NCBI GenBank assembly: GCA_029747585.1
Contig: JAPEVF010000555.1
Span: forward strand, 1 to 30,528
Origin: Pleurotus djamor
Lineage: Eukaryota; Basidiomycota; Agaricomycetes; Agaricales; Pleurotaceae
Direction of reading: 5' to 3'
Length of the DNA: 30,528 nt
A program made the translations under genes and the position numbers. Below the pieces are notes generated by a model, which was not told where the DNA came from, did not search any database, and was given only the letters and a program-made list of their open reading frames with translations. Below, in pieces: positions 1 to 11,149 of the stretch (the stretch's first letter is position 1; each line of letters begins with the position of its first letter).

Positions 1-5
1 CCATG

Positions 6-446
6 TGGCAGAATGGCAATTGCCAGGCAGCCGCGGGGAGGTCGGATTTTGGGGGTGGCAGAACTGGCAGAGATGGGCAGTAAAAACCGGGATTTCTCGG
101 ATNAAAATGTAGTAAAAACTCCAGTCCGAAGCCACTCAAACGGATAGAATCAAAGGGATTCTATTGCAGAAAAATTCGCCCTTGCAAATTCGGCCCAAGG
201 AGATACAGGGGCTCAAAGGGGTACGCCCCCTAGAGGCCGAATGAAGAGGGAGAGTCAAAATTCGCCTCCCCCAGCCACTTAAGACTGACATCCATCGAGT
301 TAAACACGCCCAAGCTGCAGTATTGGGCTTTCCCAAGTGCCTACCTCGACATTTTCTCAAAGTTTTGGGCAAATAAGGTGACAATCTGCTTTGTAATCTG
401 CCGCGCTAGTGCCACTCTGCCACCCCTGGCAATTGCCATTCTGCCA
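6..446. repeat. Possible small element with 22-bp inverted ends
   Basis: Positions 6-27 and 425-446 are a perfect 22-bp inverted repeat. Both arms contain the palindrome TGGCAATTGCCA, and the surroundings repeat TGGCAGAA-like words. The interior shows no convincing protein. The layout resembles a non-autonomous inverted-repeat (MITE-like) element, but no target-site duplication can be checked because the left side is cut by the window edge. One N lies at 103. Confidence 0.35.
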
Positions 447-1019
447 TTCTGCCGGCAGAACTGACCAAATTTCATTCTGCCCCAAACACTAACCGTAGAG
501 TATATACGGGAGACACAAGGGAGATAGAAACGGTGAAGGGGACGTCCGACGAAGGGAGAAGAGGACGAAGAGAAAACAAAGCTACAGATAATTAGGGAGG
601 GTGATAGAGAAGAGATAGCATTGGGAGAAGGAGGAACAATTGGCGGTTCAATGGATGGTGCGTGGTGCGTGGTGGTCAGTCTGAGGCTAGGGGGCGAGAA
701 AGGAAGAATGGAAACGGAATTGGAATGAAGGGAGTCGAGTCGAGTCGAGGAGTGCATAAGGGAGGATTCAAAGTGGAAAGGCAGGAAGGGAGTTGAACGC
801 GCCCGCAGTATCATTGCAGATCTCGAAGAAGTCGATTGTGATACTACGAAACAGAGTTCGCATTGTACGCGAGATCGGCTTGCGAAGCGCTAGCATAATA
901 ACAAAGGGTTAGATGAGATGAGTATTTCGTTTCCTTAATACTTAGGGTGGTGTTTAGCGTGGTGAGGGTTATTGAGTCTCCTCTCGATTCGTCGGTTCTC
1001 TTGAGTAGACGTCATTGAA
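447..1019. other. Intergenic, purine-rich, no gene seen
   Basis: The + strand is strongly purine-rich from about 530 to 800 (GGGAGA, GAAGGAGG words), with a short (GAGTC)n run at 732-749. The minus-strand open frame here is serine/proline-rich because of this bias and has no recognisable domain. One TAGAGTA word lies at 496-502. Confidence 0.5.
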
Positions 1020-3930
1020 TCCAGCATTCCGCTTCTAAGATCTCAGAGCCGGGCTGCGTTCAACGCGTCAAATGTGTTGGCGGTCGGTGCGGCCTTGCGC
1101 TTTAGGGTCAGGTGCAATCGAGAAACTAACCTATATGCGCTCCGTTCAAACGTTTCTTTCGATCTGACTCTGCCTCTCAGGAATCTCAAGAATGATGCAA
1201 ACTCACCGTCTCCACATCATGCATCAACTCGTTCCCCCCATCCTTCTCTTCCTCTCCCGAGAGAGATAGAAGCAAGGATGAAGGAATTCGGTGGAATGAA
1301 AGGGGACTTTTCCTTTATCCCAGCTCCTCCCCCATTGCTTCGCATCGTGACAGCGCCCGGCCTTTTCATGTCTCTGTATCCTCAGTCCATTGACGGAGCT
1401 ATTCATTTTTGATTAATTGATTCATGGGTTTACAAGGGTACCGTTCGTGTTCTTCTGCGTGTAGTACGACAATTCTTGAGGACAGCGTTTGACTGGGTTT
1501 TTTTACATCAAGAGAAACGAAAAAACCACCGCACATACTCTAGCGAGAAAGGGAAATCCGGAACTGACAGCTGGCACGAGAATTCAAGTCGTCGGTATGA
1601 TGGTATGAAACGAGTACCCCATTCCTGAGAGCCTAGGAGAGCCCCCTCTTTCTCCGATCTTATCCAGGATTACCATCCTCCTCCATCCTTCATTTGATCT
1701 AGCGACATCTACTGTGATGAACTCTCGCCTCCCTCAAATGAAGACTTCCTATCTTTATAGTAAGCTTCATATCTCAATGGTTTGCTTTCGTGGGTCGCCC
1801 GGCTGACGTTTCGTCTTTCCACCTCCAGCTAAGCTATCCATCCTCTCAAGGGGTATTGACAGCTGCAACGAGCTCAGTCAAGGCGAAGGACACGTACAGG
1901 ACCAGCCATCCAGCCATCCTGTATCTCGTCTTCGAGGATGCTTAAGCGTGCGGGTATCATACATGTGAATAGAGTAGAGGCTTCTCTTCGTCATTCATCA
2001 TTCCTTGGGCAGTCTCCTGCTTTCCCGAAATGAATTACTTGGGCATTGGTATGTTCTCCTTTCTCTTTCTCCCTTTCTTCTTCGCTAGATTCTCAATCAA
2101 ACGTTCAAACGTTCATCGCCATTAGCGCAGCACATTCCGTACCTCTCCACAGGCGCCTTCATCGCGTACCTACATCCAGAAACTCACTTCGAGTATCTAT
2201 CAAATCGCTCAAATGGTCGCCGCATAGCATCTACTGCAACACTCTCAAGCTCTATGCCGAGCTCGGTCTGCGGTGGAAGATGGTACACTTTTGGGTAGTG
2301 GAAGTGTGAATTCGGTGCAGGATCCAGGTACGTTTCACGCTGCCCTTTCTTACTTATCTTCTTCGTCTCTTGCACATCCTCATTTTCGATTCTATAGAGT
2401 CAGCTCGTCTCCCTAAAGTCGTCCTAGGACCCTGTGTCAACACCTCGTAGAACGCCATCTTCATTTCCCACCTCGAACGACCCTCCTCTCTCGATCTCGA
2501 TCTCGGAGGATTCATCCCCAAGCGCATCACCTCCACCAACTTCTTCACCCGGCACGAATCCTGAATTCTTGAAGCTGGGTTAATGGGACGAAAACGAACA
2601 AGCTTGAATATTGAATATTGAATGGGAGAGTCGGCAGAATGGGAATACTCTACTCTAGGCTCGGGTGGCGCGAACGTCTGCCCGTCCGGTTGGGACGGCG
2701 AACGATCCTGCTTCGTCTGCTTCGTCTTCGTAATATTCGGAGGATAGAGTAGAGAAAGCCTTTTCTTTTGCCAGTCTGGATCGACATCGTATCCGACTGC
2801 CTCAAACCAAATCTCGGATCAGCCACCGGTCAATTTCAATTGAGGTGGAAAGGTGGAAAGGTGGAAAGATGGAAAGGTGGACAAACGAGCGAACATCATC
2901 GATTCCAACGCCAAGGATTGCACTTGCACCGTATCCATTTCCATTATAACCCCCACTCCAATCACTACCAAAGCCGTTCCCGATCCGACGCGGACGTTAT
3001 CCTCCAGTGTCGAAGACTCGGACCTGCCTCCGAGTGTGTTAATCAAAAGGGAGGGATGGACGTTTCTGGCCTCTACTTGGGTTCAAAGGCAGAATCGGTT
3101 TTTGTCATCCGGTTGACAATATCTGCGGGCCAGGGTTGGGTGGCGGTGGATATGATCTCGGTGTACAAACGCGTCACGCCCAATCAAGCGTATGAAACAT
3201 GGATGCTGGTATACGACTAGCATTGCAATGATAACCGGTTGGAACTTGGCACGTCAACCCGATACTTCAGAGTGTTATCACTCGTATGCGAGCTCAACAA
3301 AATGTAAGCCCTATTATACACATCCATGACCTGTACTTGGTCGCTGATGTCTATAGGGTAGAGTACAGCCTCAGCGTCGTGGAGAATTCGTTCCGCTCAG
3401 TGTCTTCAACAGGCCTTTCCGCGTGGATCTGGCGTTGACTTTGGTTTGTCTCGTTGGAGTGGAGTGGGAACGTTTGACCAGTTTATTCTTCTGGTACGCT
3501 TTTCCCTGTTCTGTTAATTCCCTCTGTAATCCCAGTAGACGAGAAATCGGTCCCAATCCCGTTGCTACGTTTGACAGCTTCCACCATTTCATCAGCGTCC
3601 TTGAGATTCGACTTGACAATCGTTTGATGACTACGCATAGAGTAGAGTACCAGCGAATGTGAGTCCACCATCTATCTATTCCTTGGGTGTCTTCCTTCAG
3701 CGGCGCTGACGCGAATTCGTTTGTCACAATCTCAACCCGACCTAGAGAAAACGGGCAGAAGATCTTGTTCGTTGAAACATTGACACCCTGCGGCTCGTTG
3801 ATAGTCCGTCGCTCAGGTAGCTTGATGACGAGTGAACATGGAAACCAGTCGTTGATAGGACAACCGCGAAGGGGAAGCAGAACGGAAGGGAGATATGACA
3901 CGGTGGGCGAGAACATACTCTAATGGAGTA
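1020..3930 (+). pseudogene. Unit A: decayed copy of a four-copy intron-containing unit
   Basis: Blocks of this region recur in order in units B and C (+) and partly in unit D (-). Examples: CCGGCTGACGTTTCGTCTTT at 1799-1818 and 11371-11390; the stretch 2120-2340 against 11620-11840; 3350-3720 against 13110-13480. The blocks keep intron-like structure, with donor GTAAGC near 1758, donor GTATGTTC near 2049 and a conserved intron at 3494-3535 (GTACGC...CCCAG). In the frame that stays open in unit B, unit A meets a TAG at 2225-2227. I therefore read it as a decayed gene. The ancestral protein is not recognised, and no frame gives a known domain. Confidence 0.5.
2845..2880 (+). repeat. 8-bp tandem repeat, GTGGAAAG x 4.5
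   Basis: Four consecutive GTGGAAAG units (the fourth is ATGGAAAG) followed by a half unit, inside unit A. It is absent from the matching place in unit B, so it arose after the copies separated. Confidence 0.8.
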
Positions 3931-4458
3931 TATGCGCATAGTCAGTCAGGCGATGATGCAGTGTAGTGAAGGGAGAGGATTGACGCGTCCGCGTCAAAGC
4001 AGGGAGAGGTCGTTGAGTACAGACGATTTTCTTGTGGCAGTTCCTGATTTCCTTTTCGCTCAATGCGGTACTTTTGCGATTCTCCTACTCTACAAAACCA
4101 ACCGCACGCTACACTCAAGAAAGTCGTAGCACCAAAGACGCAGAAAGACACCAACGGCACCATTGTAAAACCCTGACCGTCGTGTCCGACAGACTGAAGA
4201 CACAGAGAAAAGGCAGGGCGATGCGGAGGAACTGAGCTGAATGTGAAGTTTCAACCGACAGAACAAGTCTTGATCCATCTGTGGTGTTTTGTAACATTCC
4301 GCAATCCTACTTCCCAACCTCCTAAGTCCTGGGCCTGACCTCCTGAAATTCCTCTCCCTGTCCACTTTCTTCCGAAATTCGAAATTCGCGCTCGATTGTA
4401 TTTTAGCGCCCCACCACTTTCTTCCTACCTGAATTGAGGCATACAAACTGCTAGAATA

Positions 4459-6574
4459 ATGGTACGCGCTATTTTCACGATCCATCTAATTCAATAACTG
4501 ATTCCTCAATCATCGATCTCGATACACCCACTCCCTCTACGTATACCCCGCTTCCCTACTTCCCTCCGCCTGTACACACACGACATCCACCATCCCATCT
4601 TCTAGCCAATCTCCACCGACTTCGATGCCCAACGCTCAATCGACGAGGAAATCAAGAAATACCACCCTATAAACGACAAATCAACCATCCGTTCACTCTG
4701 TACACGCCGAAACACCCACGCGGCGATCAGCAAACTCCCCACCGAGATCCTCTCTACGATCTTCATAGCCTGCACTTCCCCACATACACCACACACGCCG
4801 TATGATAGGGAGTGCTTCGTACCCACTCGAGAGGCTGTTATGGGTGTTTGCTCAAGGTGGAAGGAGGTGGTGGAGAGTACACCGAGGATGTGGTCGTTCA
4901 TCTCCCCGTTGCAAGGGGGTGAGTTGGTGAATGAATCGCTAAGACGATCTCGGACGGCAGGAATTATCCTTGATATTGATTTCAACTGTCTGCTAAAGCT
5001 TCAAATCGCGAGTACGGGTACGAGTGGGAGGGAGTCGGCTTCAGCTTCGTCTTCGATGCCCAACTTGCTCGAATTCCAACGTTTGGTGATTGCAGAAACA
5101 CACAGATTTGAGGAATTCTACATCCACTTCCCTCGGAGCGCACCACAACCACAACCATCGATATCGCGTTTGCATTTGCCTTCCCCTTCGACTTTCATCT
5201 CCCATTTCTTCCCACCCCATCCTCACACACCTTTACATGCACCGCGCCTCCGAACACTCGAAATTCAAAAGCCCGATCCGTTCATCAACGATAGAGGTGA
5301 AACTTGCCAGCCTTTGATGGTGTTACACTCGTTCTGGGTGGAATTACACTCCCTCCGACGAATGAAGCTTATCAACGTCCTCCCTACCGCCAGTTCCTTC
5401 GCCATCACCCCTCAGCCACACCCCGCTACCCTCACTAACGCACATCCACATCGATACCACCGAGGAGACGAACCATCTATCGATTACGTGGGTCGCCCAG
5501 TTCCTCCAGCATGCACCGATGCTGGAGGATATCGATATCAGCAGGATTTGCTCGACGTCTCCCAACACCACCACCACCACCCCAATCCCAATATCGCACC
5601 ATCAAAATCAAAATCAAACCATACTAACTCCCATCCCTCTTCCCCACCTCCGTAAACTGACGCTCGGATTCCACGACTTCAAAGACTCCATACTCCTCCC
5701 TTACCTCCACATGCCCCCATCGGCGGATGTGGCGATTGATGTGGTGATTACCAACGAAGCCGAAGGAGACGTCAACTTTCCGCATCTTCGACGGTTCATG
5801 CGGACTCACTTTGCTGATGCAGTGAGTTTGAATGTTACTGCGTATGAAGCGACGGGTGGACTTGAGGTGCGGTTGGATGTGGAATCTACTTTCAACGTGG
5901 AGTCTACTTTCAATGACGATCCAAATCCAAATCCAAATCCAAATCCAAATGACAACCAATCTCAATATCAATCCCGATCGAAGTTCCAACTCCACATCCA
6001 CTCCTCCGCATCGAAAGAAGACATCCGCAACCTCCTAAAAGCCCACGCACTCCCTCTCGACAAAATCCACAGTTTCACACTGGAAGGTCTCACCAACCAA
6101 CGTCGCGCCGCAAAATGGTCTTCTCCCTCCCCCTCAAACGCAACCATCCTCCCCCTCCTCGTCCACCTCAAACACATCACCGTCGAGCGAATGAGCGTCC
6201 TTCGATTCCTCGCACGGCCCAATCCCGATATCTTCATCGTCGATGAGAAGTACCAGTTCAATAACAGGGAACTCGAGACGATTGAGGTGAAGGCGAATTC
6301 GAGTGATGAGTCGTGGGATTATGAGAGGCTTGCGGGGTTGTTGAGGGAGAGGCATGAGGGTGGGTGTACGGTCAGGAAGGTTATTTTGTCGAGGATGTCG
6401 TGGTATGGGAGTTTGTTTGAGGATGTGGATGTGGAGGGTGGAGGGTATACAAAGGTTGAGTGGGTTGATGTTGAGGTGAATGATACAGGGGAAGATGAGG
6501 AAGAAGATGCAGATTCAGAGGACGATTCAGAGGATGATTCGTCGACGGACCAAGGCTCGGAGTGGGACGATTGA
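4459..6574 (+). CDS. F-box protein with leucine-rich C-terminal region (reading frame broken near 5390-5415, or an extra intron)
   Basis: Likely substrate-receptor subunit of an SCF ubiquitin ligase. Proposed start: ATG at 4459-4461 forms its own exon, intron 4462-4605 (GTACGC...TTCTAG), then coding from 4606. No other ATG precedes the F-box in frame. The F-box lies near residues 42-100, with the ISKLPTEILSTIF core and a VCSRWKEVVESTPRMWSFI second half. Leucine-rich pieces follow, such as LHSLRRMKLINV and LPSLTHIHID, then WVAQFLQHAPMLEDIDI. The first part is read in one frame to about 5391 and the rest, from about 5402 to the TGA at 6572-6574, in the next frame. Either an intron (GT-AG pairs 5297-5393 or 5377-5464 restore the frame) or a one-base indel explains this. 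Other traits: NVESTF twice in tandem, an (NP)n run from a CCAAAT repeat near 5922-5951, and an acidic C-terminal tail. The family is known; the target is not. Confidence 0.8.
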
Positions 6575-6779
6575 AGAGTGCGTCCTTCACCAAGTTTCTC
6601 GATCAATATACTCTATGCTATACACCATCTACTGGTGTTGAACCTCGCTGCATCGGTCAGATGGCGTAGCAACGAGAACTGAGAGGTTGAGAAACTTCTC
6701 CAGGATTCGGTACCATTACTGCTAAAGGAGAGCGTTAAGAGACAGGCGAGGGTTCTAATAGCCAGATTAAGCATGCGGA

Positions 6780-8570
6780 ATTCGGTTTGAGAGGGTTATG
6801 ACGGATAGTTTGACTGGACGTGAAAAGGAGCAACCGTCAAGTTGACGGCAGTCACACTGTCCCAGGCGACCCACGAAAGCAAGCCAAAATATCACACTTA
6901 CCATCAGGAAAGAAAGCCTTCCGTCACAGAGCGACGAGCTCATGAGTGTAAAGAGCTTTCCTCTGTGGTGGATATCATTAGAGGATGCGATAAATCGTCG
7001 TGGTAGGAAGTGAAGGAAACCCATGTGGCGCCACCGAAACAAGAAATGCAAACCTCCTGGGTAGTCAAAGGGGTGGATCTCCTATGTACTGGGATGGGAT
7101 TTCGATTTTGCTTCTCATCTCTACTTCGGCGCTCAAACGTTCGCATTGAAGATTAGATCGTAGAGCACTCGGACAAAGATTCAAAGAGGAGTTCGAAGTA
7201 GTACAGCCAAAACAGTTGCCAATTTCACGGCGGGTTTCACGCTCAAACTTCGAGTAGGACAAAGGATATCGCAAACTTCTGGCTCGAGCACATGAGGAGG
7301 ACATACGCGTTGTCTCCCAGCCCATCTATAGCGTTTGAGACGAGACACAACACGCCTGATGACGGAGAGGATCACAGAAATATTGAATGGTCGATCCGAC
7401 AAAGCATGGTCAATCCTCGCGAGGATGAAAAGGAAGTCTTCCGTGGTTGAGTTGTGTACGCAAAGCTTCTCATACCGCTCCTCGGTAGATGAGGTAGTGG
7501 TATGACTCTAAACTAAGTTTAAGTAGCTTGTATTGGTACTATGGAGCGGGGCCGAGGGGAATGTATCAGCCATGAGCAACGGAGTTGGAGGAAGGAGGAA
7601 TGAGAAACACCAAACAAGAAATGAAAAAGGAAAAAGAGAAACGGACAATAGAGGACAAAAAGCGTGTCAACCTCAATGGTGACAATCAACCCAAGACGAA
7701 GAAATGACTCAGATAGATGGTTAGCGATATTCAGTATCCATCTCAACATCGGCTAACGTCTGCGTGGCAAGCACGGCCATGGACAAGCAGGTACTCAAAA
7801 TAGTAGAGTATAGTTGACGACGCTCTTTCGAAGACAGTAACGCTGGTCAAGTAGCCTATACTCTACGCAGGAAGACAAGAAGATAGTCAACGTCAGGAGG
7901 AATGATACCAAAACGATAGACGCACCGAACACAAACATGAACACGGGGAACTTTGGAGGCTACAAACGTCGGGCTCACGTTAGCGCGAAAGGAAGACCCT
8001 AGGGGGCGGAGAGACGATAAACTCACTTCGCCGATATGCCCAGACTACTCTAGAGTAAATCGCACCAATGAGACATTTCGAAGAAACTTATATCAAGGAC
8101 GCGACCCGGGAGTTCGACAAAGTGGAGTAGGGTAGAGGAGAGGAGAGGAGAATACGCCCTTCGTGTAGTCTCAGTCATCAGAGCGATCCGGAGTAGTTGC
8201 GCATCGGTTGCCAATGCGAAGGGTGAAGGGCCTTCGCATTTGGATTTCGAGACGTCTGACGCGCGACGAACGCGATCGAGTTCGCAAAGGAGGAAAGGGA
8301 GAGGGAGAAGGGAGACGGACGGAAGCATGGTGCGAGGCGTGGTCAGGGTTGTTACTATGAGAAAGGAAAGGAAAGGGAAAACTCACCGAGTCCTTCAATC
8401 ATCAGAGTTTGCGTCGTTCCTGAGAGTCAGAGTCAGATCGAAAGAAACCCTCGAGCGGAGCGCATATAGGTTGGTTTCTCGATCAGGCCGCACCGACCGC
8501 CGACACATTGGACACGTTGAACGCAGCCCGGGCTCTTAGAATTTGGAATCGGAATGCTATCAATATGAAA
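6780..8570 (-). pseudogene. Unit D: inverted, partial copy of the four-copy unit
   Basis: Read on the minus strand, 8570-8390 matches 1020-1210 of unit A, including the words around CGCATATAGG and TTTCTTTCGATCTGACTCTG. Further on, 7060-6900 matches 11160-11335 of unit B (CCAGGAGGTTTG, TTCACTTCCTACCAC, TTTCTGATG-like end). The intron seen in A and B is present here at 6901-6814 (GTAAGTG...CACGTCCAG). The copy then stops before the 3' end of the F-box gene, so the second half of the unit is missing. No intact reading frame is recognised. Confidence 0.45.
8046..8057. other. Palindrome TACTCTAGAGTA
   Basis: A perfect 12-nt palindrome made of two head-to-head copies of the dispersed TACTCTA/TAGAGTA word. 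Function unknown. Confidence 0.6.
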
Positions 8571-8601
8571 TATTCAAGTTGACAGCGCGCATCCCCTCGA
8601 C

Positions 8602-8619
8602 TCCACGATATATCGTGGA
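8602..8619. other. 18-nt perfect palindrome
   Basis: TCCACGATATATCGTGGA equals its own reverse complement. It lies between unit D and the pyrimidine-rich tract. It could be a dimeric protein-binding site, but nothing in the sequence shows this. Confidence 0.5.
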
Positions 8620-8804
8620 AATCCGTTCCTTCCTTCCTTACTCACCTTGACCAATGTTTGACCGTTCCTCCTTCTCCTATCCCTATCACCCTCCGAATCT
8701 CTATCCTCATTATGCCATCTCTACTCCGCGTTATCCACTCTCGAGTCTCGTCCTTCCAGAAAATCGTGTTCTAACTTCTGTCACACACATCGAAGTCTCA
8801 CCGT

Positions 8805-8890
8805 TCCCATTCTTCCCTTTCCCTTCCCTTTCCCTTCCCTATTCCCTTTCCTACCAGTGCTCCTTCCGTCCCCGTCCCCCGTCCCCGTTC
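8805..8890 (+). repeat. Pyrimidine-rich microsatellite tract (CCCTTT-like)
   Basis: Imperfect repeats of CCCTTT and CCCTT, then CCGTCCCC repeats. The C-rich open frame across it (8654-8923) is low complexity and is not taken as a gene. Confidence 0.6.
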
Positions 8891-8905
8891 CAAGTTCCAA
8901 GGGTG

Positions 8906-8958
8906 AAAGGACTAAAGCACTAAAGCACTAGCAAGTCAAGTGTCAAGTGTCAAGTCTG
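8906..8958 (+). repeat. Short tandem repeats (CTAAAGCA, CAAGTGT)
   Basis: CTAAAGCA is repeated and then GTCAAGT/CAAGTGT is repeated three to four times, just downstream of the coiled-coil gene's 3' end (that gene is on the minus strand). Confidence 0.6.
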
Positions 8959-9129
8959 TAAGCTCAAGTAGGGCGTTGGGAGCGAGGAGCGAGGACGGGT
9001 GTATTAGTTCAGTCACTCTAAGCACCGTTACGAGTGTATTGTGTCGTGCACTGCGAGTAACTGTTCTGTTTGTAGTATGTAGCGTACAACCGACCCAACC
9101 CTTTTGCCTTGGGACTACTCATCGACTAC

Positions 9130-9994
9130 TCAAGCTGAGGACTTGTTCTCTGGGTTGNCCTCGAGGGAACGAATCTTGTGACGGAGCGCCTGTGGAGTAT
9201 GTATATCAGAAAAAGAGTTACTAGTGAGAAAGATGCGTTCCTCGGATCGCACCTCGTTCTCCTCCTTGAGCGAATCACGATCTTTCTGGGCTTGCTGAAG
9301 GTCCGCCTGGAGCCTAAGCAGAGTAGTAAGTCACCCAATCGGAATCATCGGATACTACTCTATGATATATCCATCTCGGAATCCGAATGGTGACTCTATG
9401 GGCATAGGGAGGGACTCACTTTTCCTTTTCTACGCCATTGTCTTTGATCGTCTTCATGGCTTCTTTGCACTTGTCGTGTAGATACTATCATAAGCTTCAT
9501 CAGTATGCTTGCCATACTCTAGTGTACCGGCTCTGTGGATACGCGCGAGCACACACTTACACCGAACTTCTTCACCCATTCATCTAGCTGTTCATTTAGG
9601 AACTTCACTCTAGAGTCTAATCTGATGGGGAGCAAGAAGATCATCGCATCAGAATCAGATAAAGTGGAGTGCGCGTGAATGGAGTAGAATAGGTTGAGGG
9701 TATAGGGATAGGGATAGGGTACGTACCTGTCGTTTGTATGTTGCATCCCCTCGATCGTTGAGTTGTATGATGCACGAAGGGACATCATCTCCAAGTCATG
9801 CTGGCTTTTGGTGATAACCTCGCTCGGAGCGGCGTCCCCTAGCGCACTATGAGCCTCTCTGTGAATATTCGAAGTAGATTCCTATATATGTCATACGTTG
9901 AAATTCCAAAGATGTGGAATGGGATAACTGATAAGCATTGTCACACACAGGGAGAGAGAGAGAGAAGGATACGTACAGCGTCAGCTTTCTCCAT
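9130..9994 (-). CDS. Small coiled-coil (leucine-zipper-like) protein, six exons
   Basis: Exons on the minus strand: 9994-9977, 9881-9727, 9621-9561, 9484-9420, 9313-9253 and 9189-9130 (TGA). They add up to 420 nt, 139 residues. The five introns are 63-106 nt; donors are GTACGT, GTACGT, GTAAGT, GTGAGT and GTGCGA, and every phase fits. The C-terminal third is a strong coiled coil: in the stretch starting LQADLQQAQKDRDSLKEENE, heptad 'd' positions read L, A, L, L, L, with Asn and Ile at 'a' positions, as in dimeric leucine zippers. There is no basic region before it, so it is not a typical bZIP factor. The segment LDSRVKFLNEQLDEWVKKFG is also helical and charged. One codon (GNC, N at 9158) is unresolved near the C-terminus. 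Likely a dimerising or scaffold protein; family not recognised. Confidence 0.78.
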
Positions 9995-10064
9995 GAGTAT
10001 AATTCGGGCGATCTGATGGTGGGGTTGTGTAGAGTAGGGGGGAAGCGAATAAGCTGTGGGTTGG

Positions 10065-10072
10065 TTTTTATA
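10065..10072 (-). promoter_or_regulatory. TATA box of the coiled-coil gene
   Basis: On the minus strand this reads TATAAAAA, about 70 nt upstream of the proposed ATG at 9994. The spacing fits a fungal core promoter. A TAGAGTA word (10030-10036) lies between it and the ATG. Confidence 0.45.
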
Positions 10073-10079
10073 TTACTCG

Positions 10080-10840
10080 ATGAGTCGCGTGGTAGGTGTC
10101 ATGGGCAACCATTTCGACGGAAGCCTAGAATGTCGGTGACTTTATTGAAATCTTTTACGGATTCGGCAGCAGTCGGCTGGACAAGAGTCTCTGGTAGGCA
10201 TTGAGGTGGAGTTAGTTGCACTTGAGAACACAAAGACATTGCGAAGACGTTGCGAAGATGATGGCACATTCTTTGGGCATCGTTGGTGTACAAAGCCATG
10301 GGCATAGCCACCGAGCCCTCGTTTGTAACCTCCCACCATGCACCATGCTCGTCTTTTCGTCACGCTCTCAATTTCAATCCGACTCACTGTGAATCTCAGA
10401 AGGGACCTTTCCATAGCCGCTACTCGGCTATGGAAAGGAATCGCTGATTGTTGATGATGGAACTGACCGGTTGTGTTCTCACAGTGCATCGTGTTTTCCG
10501 TCGATAACGACGGGGGTTTGTTTGAAGCGTGTATGCGAGGTCGGAGGAAGGGAGGGAATGTCTGCAACCTGATGACTGTGAGTCTATGCATCGCCTTTCC
10601 TCTGATTTAAGCTTGAAGCTTGACCGGTGACCTCGCGCCTCTTTTAGACCTTTACTCGGCTGCATATCGTGTGTACCCTTCGAGGTGTATTTTGACCGTA
10701 CCTCCGTCCCACGAGTATCTCAGTGATCTCCGCCACCAGTAGCTCCCGTATCGGTCGTCATTTCGCTGAAGTATACCCGTCGTTCAGACGATCATATACG
10801 AATGAGGATGATGCTAGCGCCGGTCAGTCCCAATCCCACC
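10080..10840. other. Intergenic; no supported gene
   Basis: Apart from the hairpin at 10406-10438 I see only overlapping open frames without domain, coiled coil or membrane segment. The longest, about 150 codons on the minus strand, reads as arginine/serine-rich noise. Confidence 0.4.
10406..10438. repeat. Perfect 14-bp hairpin with 5-nt loop
   Basis: CCTTTCCATAGCCG at 10406-10419 is exactly complementary to 10425-10438, with loop CTACT. No T-run follows on either strand and no gene end is near, so a terminator role is not supported. Confidence 0.7.
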
Positions 10841-11149
10841 TTCGTCTTTGTTCCTTCCCCTCTCACACTTGTATGCTACTCCAGCAGTCTTACTAACACC
10901 TTCCTCGTTCTCACCCCCACAAAAAAACAAATCGAGCCGTGAATTCCGAAAAGAACGTGGACAGGGTGAATATTTGTCAGTGTCTCTCCTCCAGTTTTGC
11001 CTCTCGCACTCACTTCGATCAAGGAGTGGTCATTGTCAAGCTCAAGGAGATGATAGAGTATCCTGGGCGGTGGAATATGTGTGATCTCCAATCGATGGTC
11101 TGAGGAATTCCAAATCCACTTGGACAACGACGAATACGACCCTAGGAGG

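Noticed and set aside
341..814. 157-codon minus-strand open frame
   Set aside because: Serine/proline-rich translation caused by the purine-rich + strand; no domain and no homologous feature.
5624..6001. Antisense open frame with (WI)n run
   Set aside because: It is the shadow of the CCAAAT repeat and F-box coding sequence on the other strand.
10142..10591. 149-codon minus-strand open frame
   Set aside because: No domain or membrane segment, and it spans the perfect hairpin; composition looks random.
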